DNA of 64,000 bases. It comes from Amylibacter sp. SFDW26 (GTDB lineage Bacteria; Pseudomonadota; Alphaproteobacteria; Rhodobacterales; Rhodobacteraceae). The stretch spans positions 762,047 through 826,046 of the forward strand of contig NZ_WEIC01000001.1 of the NCBI RefSeq assembly GCF_009184395.1, read 5' to 3'. The notes below the pieces were generated by a model. It was not told where the DNA came from. It searched no databases and saw only the letters and a program-made list of their open reading frames with translations. Below are positions 52,653 through 62,627 of the stretch, in pieces; position 1 is the first letter of the stretch; every line of letters starts with the position of its first letter. The position numbers and the translations under genes are program-made.

Positions 52653-54731
52653 TTGTCACAAACTGCACCCCTAACAAGCTTAAAACAACTCATTGCACCA
52701 ATGCTGATGTTCAGTTTTGTTACAAATCTAGCAATCCTTGTCAGCCCGATTTTCATGATGCAAGTTTTAGATCGGGTTGTTCCAAGTGGAAACCTAAGCA
52801 CTTTGTTATTACTTCTTTGTTTAGCTATCTTGATCACCTTTACACATTCAATTGTTGAAATGTACCGAGATATGACATTCGATAAATCAGCCCGCTGGAT
52901 TGAAATGACCGGAGCGCAATCCGCATTAAATATTGAAATCACCAAACGTGAAAATATTATTCAAAATATAGGGCATTGCAGTGCATTTTTTAGATCATCG
53001 CAAGCGTCAACCGCTTTAAACATTCCTTGGATCCCAATATTTTTAATTGCTTTAAGCTTTATACACCCCCTCTTTTGCCTCCTTATTGGTGGCATTATCG
53101 CCTGTATGTTTACTGTCAAAGTATTTGCAAAAGTCGCTATAGCTGACACGCAAAAAAATACTCAAAATGTTATGCAAAAAGAAACGGAAACATTACGCGA
53201 TATACATGACAATGCAGTTATTTCAGGCATGCGTGCTGTTGCCGTAAATTTAGCACAGCTTTATTTTAGTTTACAATCTCAAAGACACCGCTTTGAAGAC
53301 CAAACAAGCTTAAGCAGAAGCGCACAAACAGCAAGCCTAAGTTTTTTACGTACCTCGACGCAACTATTGGCCTTAAGCCTTGGAGCATATCTTGTAGTGA
53401 ATGGTAGTTTAACTGCGGGTGGCATGATTGGGGCCTCCATAATAACAGCCAAAACAGTTTCAAGCATTGAGAGCTGCGTTAATGCTTTCAAGGATATCAA
53501 GGTATCGTTACAAGCATACAAGGCACTTAATATAGATTTAACCAAGCCAAATACAGTGCCCACCGAGATCGTTTCATTAAATGGTCAGATAAAATGCGAT
53601 GGTTTGATATTTCCACGTGGGAATGGCGCTCCCCCAAGGCTGGACCGTGTATCATTCCATTTAGATGCTGGTCAATGTTTGGCAATCATTGGGGATTCTG
53701 GAAGCGGGAAAACCACTTTGCTTCATGCCTTATGTGGTATTGCTCCCTGCCCGATTGGATCGGTTATACTTGACGAAAGTGAAGTGAAGACACTTGGGCC
53801 AAAGACGTTACAAACGGAGGTTGGCTATTTAGCTCAACAAGCACGTATTGTGAAAGGTACAATCGCACAGAACATCTCGTGTTTTCAAAATACTCCTGAT
53901 GACGAGAAAATTATCGCGGCAGCTAAATTGGCAGGTGTTCACGGCCTGATATCTGCATTACCGCAAGGATATGATACAGAAATGGGAACACAATCCTATT
54001 TACTTTCCGCGGGCCAAAAACAACGTGTTGCCCTGGCCCGCGCAGTGTATGAGAGCCCCAAATATCTGTTCTTGGACGAGCCTAATGCCTTGTTAGATGC
54101 CGTTGGCGAACGTCAATTATGCGACACGCTTTCTATTCTTAAAAAACGTGGCACAACCATTATAATGGTTCTACATCGCTCCGGTATAATGAGCATTGCC
54201 GATAAGGTGTTATTTTTGGACCAAGGCCGCATGGCAGATTTTGGCCCGCGTTCAGAAGTCCTAAGTCGCATGAACGATGGCAAACAACGCATCACCCTAC
54301 CCTTACAACCTGCTTCTCTGTTAGATTTAACAGACTGGATTGTTGCGCAATTTGTACGCCACTCAGATAAAGCGTTTTGCCAAAATGCTGTTATGGTCGC
54401 CAATGAGATGTTTAATGTTGCCGATCTAAATGGTCCAAATGATCAAAAGCGCCAAGTAACATTAATTTTTAGATTCATCGATGAGAAACGATGCGAAGTC
54501 ACATTGCGCGAAGAACACCCAACACGCGCCGCACAAAAGATGCAAAAAATACGCTCGCTTGTCATCCACCCAGAAGTCAGCATGGTTGATTTACCCGATG
54601 ATGAGATCGGTTTAGCCGTTATTTCACAAATGACGGATAGCTTTGATATTCAGAATATCGATAATGCGTCTCTGTTTTCAGCCCGCCTTTCTGGAAAGGC
54701 AAATCATAAAGCGGGGGTTACACTACAATGA
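52653..54731 (+). CDS. Type I secretion ABC transporter (PrtD/HlyB-like)
   Basis: 692 residues from a TTG start. N-terminal membrane domain with about six helices (LIAPMLMFSFVTNLAILVSPIFM first), then the ATPase: Walker A GDSGSGKTT (about 345), signature LLSAGQKQRVALARA, Walker B YLFLDEPNALLD. After the ATPase (from about 560) there is a 130-residue soluble extension, LPLQPASLLDLTDWIVAQFVR onward, not usual for PrtD. No C39 peptidase domain at the N-terminus, as expected for RTX exporters. Overlaps the adaptor gene by four bases. Confidence 0.92.
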   Translation: MSQTAPLTSLKQLIAPMLMFSFVTNLAILVSPIFMMQVLDRVVPSGNLSTLLLLLCLAILITFTHSIVEMYRDMTFDKSARWIEMTGAQSALNIEITKRENIIQNIGHCSAFFRSSQASTALNIPWIPIFLIALSFIHPLFCLLIGGIIACMFTVKVFAKVAIADTQKNTQNVMQKETETLRDIHDNAVISGMRAVAVNLAQLYFSLQSQRHRFEDQTSLSRSAQTASLSFLRTSTQLLALSLGAYLVVNGSLTAGGMIGASIITAKTVSSIESCVNAFKDIKVSLQAYKALNIDLTKPNTVPTEIVSLNGQIKCDGLIFPRGNGAPPRLDRVSFHLDAGQCLAIIGDSGSGKTTLLHALCGIAPCPIGSVILDESEVKTLGPKTLQTEVGYLAQQARIVKGTIAQNISCFQNTPDDEKIIAAAKLAGVHGLISALPQGYDTEMGTQSYLLSAGQKQRVALARAVYESPKYLFLDEPNALLDAVGERQLCDTLSILKKRGTTIIMVLHRSGIMSIADKVLFLDQGRMADFGPRSEVLSRMNDGKQRITLPLQPASLLDLTDWIVAQFVRHSDKAFCQNAVMVANEMFNVADLNGPNDQKRQVTLIFRFIDEKRCEVTLREEHPTRAAQKMQKIRSLVIHPEVSMVDLPDDEIGLAVISQMTDSFDIQNIDNASLFSARLSGKANHKAGVTLQ

Positions 54732-56002
54732 AAGACCAAAACACACTCCCAAATAATATAATGCGCCCATTAAACTGGGCCGCTTTAACACTTGCCTGCA
54801 CAATTTTCTTCATCGCGCTGTGGTCTGTATATGCCCCTCTTGCGACCACAATTAAAGCAGATGGTACATTGGTATCGTCACGGCCAAATTACGAAATCCA
54901 ACATGTATATGGTGGTGAAATCCAAAAGGTATATGTCAAAGCACAAGATAACATTCAAAAAGGTCAAAAATTACTGCGCCTAAATACAGATACACAATCT
55001 GAAAGCCTTACATATATTAAGCAACAAATATTGAGGTTATCTACCGAAAATGAAATCATCACCAACATATTAGGAAGGAACCCTCCCGACCCTAATTACA
55101 AAAATCACGCGCTCTACCACAAACACCAAACTTTAATCGCTGATTTGAAATTTAAGACGCAATCTTTAACTCAAACGATTTCTACAAAAGAAGATCAAGT
55201 CATTTTGGTTAGAGGTGGAATTGATCTTTTGAAAAAGAGACGTGATTACATGAAACAACGCTCTGAAAGTTATGATCACCTCATCACTAAAGGTGCAGTG
55301 GCAGCAATACAAGCAGAAGCGCAGGCAGATCAGTGGCTGGAATTAGAGGGCGAAATTAACGATGAATACGCGCAACTTGAAACCAATTTGAATGATATTG
55401 AACAAGCTAAAATCGATCAGCAAAGGTTAAAAACCGAATACCACCTTTCTCTGCTAAATCAGCTAGGGCAGAATAAATCACGCTTACCCGAGTTGCATAG
55501 ACAAGCTTTAATTTTGCAAGATGAGATAAACAAAGCTTTCGTTCTTTCCCCGATCGATGGTGCCGTTCAATCTTTGAATTTTGACACTGAGCAAATGTAT
55601 GTAGCAAAAGGCACAACACTTTTAACTCTATCACAGCCACTTCAAAAACCACGTGTTAAGACCACCATTCCCGCATCTTCGGTGGACCAAATTTATATAG
55701 GCATGATTGGCAAACTTATTATTCCCAGCCTACCTCAAAGGAATTTACCATCTGTTCATGTCACATTAAGCTCTCTCGCGGCTGAAGCTGTTAAGGATGA
55801 GATGGGGCAAACCGTTGGGTATCAGGCATATGCTGATATAAATACTAAAGACTTAAAAAAACTGGAGAATGCTATGGGCGGCAGCTTGAACTTAGCAACA
55901 GATATGCCAGTTAACCTTTCTATGGTTGGGAATACGACAACATTATATCAATATCTGATCGTCCCCTTCTTTTCCGCCTTTGATGGCGCTATTCAAGATT
56001 AA
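54728..56002 (+). CDS. Type I secretion membrane-fusion protein (HlyD family)
   Basis: 424 residues: one N-terminal membrane helix (ALTLACTIFFIALWSVYAPL), a biotinyl-lipoyl half-motif (NYEIQHVYGGEIQKVYVKAQD), long coiled-coil helices (about 85-260) and a C-terminal beta region (SPIDGAVQSLNF and AYADINTKDLKKLENA). Bridges the ABC exporter to an outer-membrane TolC not encoded here. Last gene of the RTX operon. Confidence 0.94.
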   Translation: MKDQNTLPNNIMRPLNWAALTLACTIFFIALWSVYAPLATTIKADGTLVSSRPNYEIQHVYGGEIQKVYVKAQDNIQKGQKLLRLNTDTQSESLTYIKQQILRLSTENEIITNILGRNPPDPNYKNHALYHKHQTLIADLKFKTQSLTQTISTKEDQVILVRGGIDLLKKRRDYMKQRSESYDHLITKGAVAAIQAEAQADQWLELEGEINDEYAQLETNLNDIEQAKIDQQRLKTEYHLSLLNQLGQNKSRLPELHRQALILQDEINKAFVLSPIDGAVQSLNFDTEQMYVAKGTTLLTLSQPLQKPRVKTTIPASSVDQIYIGMIGKLIIPSLPQRNLPSVHVTLSSLAAEAVKDEMGQTVGYQAYADINTKDLKKLENAMGGSLNLATDMPVNLSMVGNTTTLYQYLIVPFFSAFDGAIQD

Positions 56003-56019
56003 ATCCATAATACACTTTA

Positions 56020-56571
56020 TCAGGCTTCTATATTACCCAGTTTAACCAAAAGAGCTGTTGCATTTTTGACCTTGAATTTCTTTAGTAATCTTGCCCTTAC
56101 ATCTTCAATTGTCCTTGGAGATAAGGATAGATTTTTCGCAATTTCTTTACTGGTTTGCCCAAGGCTCAAATATCCCACGACCTGACGTTCACGGGATGTC
56201 AGTATCACTTTTGCATCAGCTTCAGATAATTTAGAAAAACTTAAGACAGTTTGGGCCAATGGGTTTTCAGGGCTTAATGTTTGCGCTCTGAAACGACACC
56301 AAAACCACGTGTCATCCCTGTGTTGCATAATGCGTTCATCTGAATACACACCTTTTTGCTCTAATGTACCAATACCAATATCTCTAATACGATCGAATTC
56401 TTTTTGTGAACCGTAAAGCATACGAAATGACTGATTATATAGCTCATGCTTCTGGTAACCAAACAAATCAGCAAATGTCTGATTACATGATCGGATGATC
56501 CGATTTTCTGTCAAAACTATACCAACAGGAGCATAATCATAAGCAAGTATTGTGTAGTCTATGTCATTCAA
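56020..56571 (-). CDS. PAS-LuxR transcriptional regulator
   Basis: 183 residues: a PAS-like sensor (about 5-105: YAPVGIVLTENRIIRSCNQTFADLFGYQKHEL) joined to a LuxR helix-turn-helix (LTSRERQVVGYLSLGQTSKEIAKNLSLSPRTIEDVRARLLKKF, about 122-170). The usual autoinducer domain is absent, so it is not a quorum-sensing LuxR. Converges on the secretion operon and is divergent from the aldehyde dehydrogenase gene, so it may control the latter. Confidence 0.88.
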   Translation of the reverse strand: MNDIDYTILAYDYAPVGIVLTENRIIRSCNQTFADLFGYQKHELYNQSFRMLYGSQKEFDRIRDIGIGTLEQKGVYSDERIMQHRDDTWFWCRFRAQTLSPENPLAQTVLSFSKLSEADAKVILTSRERQVVGYLSLGQTSKEIAKNLSLSPRTIEDVRARLLKKFKVKNATALLVKLGNIEA

Positions 56572-56672
56572 ATCCTGTCCCCTTTAAAAACGAACACCGT
56601 ATCACTACGGTATTGATACCGTATATTGTACAACTTACCCTGACAATAGAGGACACTAAAAGGATGAGATTA

Positions 56673-58130
56673 ATGACATTGAAAGATTACATTTGGTTTG
56701 ATCCAACCAAATGCCTTATTGGTGGAAATTGGGTCTCGCCTCAAAATGGGGACTATATTCCGTTGATAAACCCATCAACTGGAGAAGAATTATGTAACAT
56801 TGCACGTGGACAATCGGGCGACATAGATGCAGGTGTTTCAGCCGCTCGATCCGCTTTGGATGGTGAATGGGGTCGTATGGCTGCACCTGAACGTGGGCGT
56901 ATGCTGTTAGAGCTTGGACGTCTTGTTCTGACAAAAGTAGATGAATTAGCACATCTAGAGGCCTTAGATGTCGGTAAACCACTAAAACAAGCACACGCAG
57001 ATGTTATCGCATTGGCGCGTTACATGGAATTTTATGGCGGTGCTGCGGATAAGTTGCATGGAACGACAATTCCATATTTAGACGGATACACAGTTTATTC
57101 GTTACGAGAACCCCATGGTGTAACAGGACATATAGTTCCTTGGAATTATCCAATGCAAATTATTGGCCGTTCAGTGGGCGCAGCTTTAGCAGCTGGTAAT
57201 GCTGCTGTCTTAAAACCAGCAGAAGAAGCCTGTTTAACCGCATTAGCTTTTGGTGATCTGGCGATGCAAGTCGGCATACCTTCTGGCGCCATCAATATAA
57301 TCCCAGGTTTAGGCGCAGAAGCAGGTGCAGCACTCTCATCCCATAAAAATGTTGAACATATCTCATTCACCGGATCGGTTGACGTAGGTAGCTTAATACA
57401 AACAGCAGCGGCCCAAAATATTGTACCTGTCACGTTAGAATTGGGTGGGAAGTCACCTCAATTGGTGTTCGAAGATGCTGATTTAGAGGCCGCATTACCC
57501 TTTCTCGTGAATGCAGGCATTCAAAATGCAGGGCAAACGTGCTCAGCATCATCGCGCATATTAGTACAAAAATCACGGTATGCAGAAGTACTATCACTTA
57601 TGGCAGACCGCTATAACGCTTTACAAATTGGGCCTGCTTTATCGGATCTAGATGTTGGGCCACTTATTTCACAACGTCAGAAAAAAATTGTCGATGGCTT
57701 TATTGAAAAAGGCAGCGATTTAGAAAAAATTGCATCAGGAAAAATTATTGCCGATGCGCCATTAGGTGGATCGTATGCTGTGCCAACATTATTTGCATCG
57801 CATGATTGCACTCATTGCCTTGCACAAGATGAAATCTTTGGGCCAATACAGGTTGTTATCCCATTTGAAGATGAAACCGAGGCTTTGGCAATAGCAAATG
57901 GGACTGATTATGGGTTGGTTGCTTCTGTTTGGACACAGGACGGAGCACGCCAGATGCGAACAGCAAAAGCAATCAGGTCTGGCCAAGTTTTTATCAACAA
58001 TTACGGCGCAGGTGGTGGTGTTGAGCTTCCCTTTGGTGGCGTTGGGAAATCAGGGCATGGCCGCGAAAAAGGCTTCGAAGCTTTATATGGCTTCACTAAA
58101 TTAAAAACAGTTGCAGCCTACCACGGTTAA
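56673..58130 (+). CDS. Aldehyde dehydrogenase
   Basis: 485-residue NAD(P)-dependent aldehyde dehydrogenase. Motifs: PWNYPMQIIGRSVGAALAAGNAAVLKPAEEA, FTGSVDVGSLIQ, the catalytic glutamate in VTLELGGKSPQ, catalytic cysteine in NAGQTCSASSRI and the C-terminal LPFGGVGKSGHGREKG. Betaine-aldehyde-type members look similar, but the substrate is open. The start at 56673 has AGGA ten bases upstream; earlier in-frame starts lack support. Followed by a short-chain dehydrogenase gene 10 bp away. Confidence 0.93.
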   Translation: MTLKDYIWFDPTKCLIGGNWVSPQNGDYIPLINPSTGEELCNIARGQSGDIDAGVSAARSALDGEWGRMAAPERGRMLLELGRLVLTKVDELAHLEALDVGKPLKQAHADVIALARYMEFYGGAADKLHGTTIPYLDGYTVYSLREPHGVTGHIVPWNYPMQIIGRSVGAALAAGNAAVLKPAEEACLTALAFGDLAMQVGIPSGAINIIPGLGAEAGAALSSHKNVEHISFTGSVDVGSLIQTAAAQNIVPVTLELGGKSPQLVFEDADLEAALPFLVNAGIQNAGQTCSASSRILVQKSRYAEVLSLMADRYNALQIGPALSDLDVGPLISQRQKKIVDGFIEKGSDLEKIASGKIIADAPLGGSYAVPTLFASHDCTHCLAQDEIFGPIQVVIPFEDETEALAIANGTDYGLVASVWTQDGARQMRTAKAIRSGQVFINNYGAGGGVELPFGGVGKSGHGREKGFEALYGFTKLKTVAAYHG

Positions 58131-58140
58131 GGAGAGACAT

Positions 58141-58887
58141 ATGAGATTAGAGGGTAAAACAGCCATTGTGACAGGCGGCGCGTCAGGATTTGGTCTGGGA
58201 ATTGCGCAAAAATTTATTGATGAAGGCGCCCATGTTATGATCGCAGACATCAATGGCAATGCAGCACAAGCAGCGGCAAATCAACTCGGCAACAGAGCGA
58301 TGGCCTTTGCGGCAAATATGGCCGTCAATAAAGACGTAGCACAACTTGCCACAACAGCATTAGATGTTTTTGATCATATTGACATACTCGTAAACAATGC
58401 TGGCATTACGCATCTTCCATCAACAATGGAAGACGTAAGCGAAGAAGACTTTGATAACGTTCTTGCCGTAAATACTAAATCCGTCTTTCTAACCGCAAAG
58501 CATATTGTTCCACACATGAAATCGCGCAAGGCAGGTGTGATCTTAAATGTGGCTTCTACAGCAGGCATTAGTCCTCGCCCCCGTTTAAGTTGGTATAATT
58601 GTTCAAAGGGTTGGATGATTACAGCAACGAAATCAATGGCCATTGAATTGGCACCAGAAGGTGTGCGTGTAAATGCCATCAACCCCGTTGCAGGAGAAAC
58701 ACCATTATTAAAATCTTTCATGGGGGAAGATACACCCGAAATACGTGCTAAATTCATTTCAACGATACCAATTGGTCGCTTTTCCACACCCGAAGATATG
58801 GGGGCTGCCGCATGTTTCCTATGTTCCGATGAAGCAAGTATGATCACTGGCGTTTGTATGGAAGTTGATGGAGGCCGTTGTATCTGA
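58141..58887 (+). CDS. Short-chain dehydrogenase/reductase
   Basis: 248 residues, classical SDR. Cofactor motif TGGASGFGLG near the N-terminus, DILVNNAGITHLPS, catalytic Ser in NVASTAGIS, YxxxK as YNCSK, and the terminal GVCMEVDGGRCI. The aspartate after the second strand (MIADINGN) suggests NAD rather than NADP. Operon with the aldehyde dehydrogenase, suggesting alcohol to aldehyde to acid oxidation of one substrate, perhaps that taken up by the TRAP transporter downstream. Confidence 0.93.
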   Translation: MRLEGKTAIVTGGASGFGLGIAQKFIDEGAHVMIADINGNAAQAAANQLGNRAMAFAANMAVNKDVAQLATTALDVFDHIDILVNNAGITHLPSTMEDVSEEDFDNVLAVNTKSVFLTAKHIVPHMKSRKAGVILNVASTAGISPRPRLSWYNCSKGWMITATKSMAIELAPEGVRVNAINPVAGETPLLKSFMGEDTPEIRAKFISTIPIGRFSTPEDMGAAACFLCSDEASMITGVCMEVDGGRCI

Positions 58888-59060
58888 AAAACTCTAGCTA
58901 CGTGTTTATACCTATATTGTTTGAATATCTTGCATAAGAAAGAATGTTGTGTTTGGTTACTATTGTTGACCAATTCAATGCAATTAACGTATACATTGAG
59001 TTGCACCTAAGCAAAAGCTTAGGAATCACCGCTGTAAAAGCACACTTTTGGGAGGAAGTA

Positions 59061-60098
59061 ATGAAGAAAACTATAACTGGCGCACTTGTAGGCGCTACAA
59101 TGATTGCGGGCACGGCTAGCGCGCAACAAACAATTGAAATGACATCATCATTCCCACAAAATCTACCAATTTTAGGAACGGCTGCATTGGATTTCGTCGC
59201 AAAGATGAATGGCATTTCCGAAGAAGTAGAATTTGAACACTTCGATCCAGGTAAATTGGTTCCAACATTGGAAGCACTTGATGCCGTATCAAACGGTTCT
59301 GTTGACTCTGCTTATGCAACATCTGGCTATTGGCAAGGTAAGCTAAATTCGGCATCATTATTTGCAGCTGTGCCTTTTGGCCCAGAAGCTGGTGAGTTTT
59401 TAGGTTGGATTTTGTATGATGATGGTGCGAAATACTGGCAACAAATGTATGACGACAATGGTTATAACGTAAAAACATTACCTTGTGGGATCATCGCGCC
59501 AGAAACATCAGGCTGGTTCAAAAAAGAAATCAACACAGTCGAAGACCTTAAAGGGTTGAACATGCGTTTCTTTGGCCTTGGCGCTAAAGTTATGGATAAG
59601 CTAGGCGTATCAACGTCCCTATTAGGTGCCTCTGATATTTTCCCAGCACTTGAGCGTGGCGCAATTGATGCGACAGAATTCTCAATGCCGAAAATTGACG
59701 CTCGTTTGGGCTTCCACAAAATTGCAAAATACAACTACTTCCCTGGCTGGCACCAACCATCAACATTGTTTGAGTTGATCATCAACAAAGATGTTTACGA
59801 AGGTCTTGGCGAAAAAGCACAAAACCAAATCGAAACAGCTTGCTTGGCAAACATCACAACAAACTTAGCTGAAGGCGAAGCAACAAACTTTGCTGCGATG
59901 GTTGAGAACACAGAAAAGAATGGCGTAACAATCAAACGCTGGTCTCCTGAAATTCTTGATGCGTTCCAATCAAACTGGAATGAAGTTGCTGCTGAACTGG
60001 CTGCTGATGATCCATTCTTCAAAGAAGTATGGGACGATTTGCAAGAATACCGTGCAGGTTATAAAGTTTGGTCTCAAATCTACCTACCACGTGACTAA
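59061..60098 (+). CDS. dctP: TRAP transporter substrate-binding protein (TakP/DctP-like)
   Basis: 345 residues with a signal peptide (MKKTITGALVGATMIAGTAS-AQQ). The mature protein has the TRAP fold with MTSSFPQNLPIL, the conserved arginine in GLNMRFFGLGAKVM and YNYFPGWHQPSTLFELIIN, a pattern close to TakP-type proteins binding 2-oxoacids. Start at 59061 follows GGGAGGAAG. A hairpin follows, then the two membrane subunits. Confidence 0.93.
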   Translation: MKKTITGALVGATMIAGTASAQQTIEMTSSFPQNLPILGTAALDFVAKMNGISEEVEFEHFDPGKLVPTLEALDAVSNGSVDSAYATSGYWQGKLNSASLFAAVPFGPEAGEFLGWILYDDGAKYWQQMYDDNGYNVKTLPCGIIAPETSGWFKKEINTVEDLKGLNMRFFGLGAKVMDKLGVSTSLLGASDIFPALERGAIDATEFSMPKIDARLGFHKIAKYNYFPGWHQPSTLFELIINKDVYEGLGEKAQNQIETACLANITTNLAEGEATNFAAMVENTEKNGVTIKRWSPEILDAFQSNWNEVAAELAADDPFFKEVWDDLQEYRAGYKVWSQIYLPRD

Positions 60099-60116
60099 TT
60101 CAGTCATCTATTAATT

Positions 60117-60146
60117 AAAGGGCGGCGATTATAGCCGCCCTTTTTT
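60117..60146 (+). terminator. Attenuator-like hairpin between dctP and dctQ
   Basis: Perfect 10-bp stem AAAGGGCGGC / GCCGCCCTTT with a 7-base loop and six Ts. It would end most transcripts after the binding-protein gene, giving more dctP than dctQM, as is often found in binding-protein-dependent systems. Confidence 0.85.
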
Positions 60147-60175
60147 CACGAATACATTGGGAGGCGCAGCTTTAA

Positions 60176-60961
60176 ATGCCTGATAGAACACTAGAGATTG
60201 CTGAGCAATCGATCGCAATTTCTGATCCAGGAGAAAAGAACCGCGAAAATCATCTTTGGGGTGACCGATTGATGATCAATGTTGGCAATATAGTTGCATG
60301 GATATTCCCTATTCTCATGGTAGCAATCGTTACGCAGGTCATTATTCGTAAAGCCGGTTTTAACCAAGCTTGGTTAGACGATGCACAATGGTGGATGTAT
60401 GGCTTGGCTATGATTGTTGGATTTGGATATGCCATTACAACAGACAGCCATGTTCGTGTTGATATCCTTCACCAAAATTATTCTCCTGAACGTAAAGCCC
60501 GTATAGAAGTGTTTGCAATTGGCTGGCTATTACTGCCATTTCTTGTGATTATGTCTGATATTATGATCCACTACGCATATGCCTCTTGGAAAGCTGGCGA
60601 AGGATCAGACAGTGCAAACGGCTTACACAGGCTTTATCTTTTGAAAATGGCTATGCCTGTGATCTTCATTTTATCTGGTATTGCTGCATGGTCTGTCATG
60701 TACCGCAATATGATGCAATTCATGAACCCAAAAATGTGGCGTCTCTTTATTGCTGCGGCCCCTGCTATCTTATTTATTTCAGAGCGTTTGATCCATTACG
60801 GCCTATGGTGGATCGTGCGCATTACACAACCAGACCTAAACCCAAGGCGTATTTCAAGAGAACCACTACTGGAAAACTCTACATGGTTAGCAGTCGGCTT
60901 TATGGCCTTCGTGATTATGATCAGTTTTATCATGAACCGTAAGAACGCAGCGAAAGTATAA
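60176..60961 (+). CDS. dctQ: TRAP transporter small permease subunit
   Basis: 261 residues, four core helices: NIVAWIFPILMVAIVTQVII, WMYGLAMIVGFGYAIT, IGWLLLPFLVIMSDIMI and MPVIFILSGIAAWSVMY. The AQWWMYGLAMIVGFGYA and DSHVRVDI motifs are typical for DctQ. It is longer than most, with an extra C-terminal helix (STWLAVGFMAFVIMISFIM), as in the TakQ group. Five bases before dctM. Confidence 0.92.
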   Translation: MPDRTLEIAEQSIAISDPGEKNRENHLWGDRLMINVGNIVAWIFPILMVAIVTQVIIRKAGFNQAWLDDAQWWMYGLAMIVGFGYAITTDSHVRVDILHQNYSPERKARIEVFAIGWLLLPFLVIMSDIMIHYAYASWKAGEGSDSANGLHRLYLLKMAMPVIFILSGIAAWSVMYRNMMQFMNPKMWRLFIAAAPAILFISERLIHYGLWWIVRITQPDLNPRRISREPLLENSTWLAVGFMAFVIMISFIMNRKNAAKV

Positions 60962-60965
60962 ATTT

Positions 60966-62414
60966 ATGGAAATTCTATCACTATTCGGTGCTCTTTTAGA
61001 CATGAACCAATGGATGGTGCTGCTTATGTTTGGCACGTTCATTATTATGTTATTTCGTGGCATCCCTGTGGCCTTTGCACTTGTCGGTGTTAGCCTGATC
61101 TTTGCTATGGTTGGTGAATTTCTTTTGGATCCCTTCCGAAAAACCATCAACACCTATATCGAATTTGATCGCACTGGCATCACCTATGTAAAACTATTTG
61201 CAAACGGCGGTCGTTTCTTTGGTGGTATTATCAAGAATCCAGTGCTCGTTGCCCTACCAATGTTTATTTTCATGGGACTAATGCTGGACCAGTCTGGCGT
61301 TGCACAGCGTATGATGAAATCTATGCAGGTACTTTTTGGCGCTCTAAAGGGTGGTCTTGCACTTGCTGTAATGCTTATTGGCATCATACTTGCTGCCTCA
61401 ACAGGTGTGATTGGCGCATCAGTAGTTCTATTGGGTGTGATGGGCATTCCAACCATGATGAACCAGAACTACGCAAAACCTATCGCAACCGGCACGATTG
61501 CCGCTTCGGGTACTTTAGGTATTTTAATCCCACCATCTATTATGCTTGTTATAATGTCAGACCAGCTGGCGATTAGTCTAGGCGACTTGTTCATGGGCGC
61601 CCTCTTCCCAGGATTAATTCTTGGTGCTTTATACATCATATTCATCATCGTATATGGCCTAATCAACCCTTCTGCTATGCCGCTTCCAGAAAACCGCGAA
61701 CCGGTTACAATGAAAGTTGTCCGTGATGTTGCGTTGTCAGTTGTACCACCAATGGCACTTATCTTATTGGTGCTTGGCTCGATCTTTTTTGGGCTCGCAA
61801 CACCTACAGAGGCCTCTGGTTTAGGCGCTATGGGCGCTACTCTACTAGCACTCGCAGCACGTAACTTGAACTTGAAAGTGTTTAAAGACGTAATGCGCCA
61901 AACACTTAACACCTCTGGTTACATTGTTGGTATTTTCATTGCAGCTAATTTCTTTGCCTTTATTTTACGCCGTTTTGGTGGTGATGAAATTATCGAAAAC
62001 ATGGTTTTAGGATCGTTTGATAACCCATATATGGTAATCTGCTTTATCTTGTTCATCATCTTCTTATTGGGTTTCTTGTTGGATTGGATTGAAATCACGT
62101 TAATTATTATGCCCCTCATGCTTCCGGTTATCCTTGGTTTGGACATTGCTGTAGAAGGTTATGGCATCGTGGATAATCCATCAATTGTATGGTTTGCGAT
62201 TTTGGTGGCTGTGACGCTACAAACCTCTTTCTTGACCCCTCCTGTAGGTTTTGCGCTATTCTACCTAAAGGGCGTTTGCCCACCTGAAATCAGTCTCAGC
62301 CATATCTACAAAGGTGTTATCCCATTTGTATTGTTACAGATAACCGGTCTGGCGATTGTGTTCTTTTTCCCGGAACTGACCACGTGGCTACCAGCCCTAG
62401 CATACGGGAACTAA
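60966..62414 (+). CDS. dctM: TRAP transporter large permease subunit
   Basis: 482 residues, about twelve helices. Landmarks are LPMFIFMGLMLDQSGVAQRMM, the GGLALAVMLIGIILAASTGVIGASVV block, TGTIAASGTLGILIPPSIMLVI and TSFLTPPVGFALFYLKGVCPPE. Couples sodium flow to substrate uptake with DctP and DctQ. A hairpin at 62420-62443 follows. Confidence 0.95.
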   Translation: MEILSLFGALLDMNQWMVLLMFGTFIIMLFRGIPVAFALVGVSLIFAMVGEFLLDPFRKTINTYIEFDRTGITYVKLFANGGRFFGGIIKNPVLVALPMFIFMGLMLDQSGVAQRMMKSMQVLFGALKGGLALAVMLIGIILAASTGVIGASVVLLGVMGIPTMMNQNYAKPIATGTIAASGTLGILIPPSIMLVIMSDQLAISLGDLFMGALFPGLILGALYIIFIIVYGLINPSAMPLPENREPVTMKVVRDVALSVVPPMALILLVLGSIFFGLATPTEASGLGAMGATLLALAARNLNLKVFKDVMRQTLNTSGYIVGIFIAANFFAFILRRFGGDEIIENMVLGSFDNPYMVICFILFIIFLLGFLLDWIEITLIIMPLMLPVILGLDIAVEGYGIVDNPSIVWFAILVAVTLQTSFLTPPVGFALFYLKGVCPPEISLSHIYKGVIPFVLLQITGLAIVFFFPELTTWLPALAYGN

Positions 62415-62419
62415 ATTTT

Positions 62420-62443
62420 AGCAGCCTGATTATTCGGGCTGCT
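62420..62443. terminator. Hairpin after dctM
   Basis: Stem AGCAGCC / GGGCTGCT region with a 9-base loop between dctM and a convergent small gene. T-runs are poor, so termination strength is uncertain. Confidence 0.45.
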
Positions 62444-62627
62444 ATACCACAGTAGATCTTTTGGGCATTTTATCTTTAGACATCGTTTTTACCAAAGATA
62501 ATTTCTGCCCTGCACGAACACCTGATAAATCAAGAACCAATTCTGTAACAGCAAGTATTGAAAGCATGGCTGCAACTTGAAAGATGCATATACCGAATAT
62601 CTTTCTAGATCCGATTTTCGTAGTCAT
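62442..62627 (-). CDS. Small single-helix membrane protein
   Basis: 61 residues from the ATG at 62627, which has GAGG five bases upstream. One hydrophobic helix (IFGICIFQVAAMLSILAVTELVL) and a basic C-terminus (KTMSKDKMPKRSTVV). An upstream in-frame start at 62705 is less likely. No family recognised. Confidence 0.5.
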   Translation of the reverse strand: MTTKIGSRKIFGICIFQVAAMLSILAVTELVLDLSGVRAGQKLSLVKTMSKDKMPKRSTVV

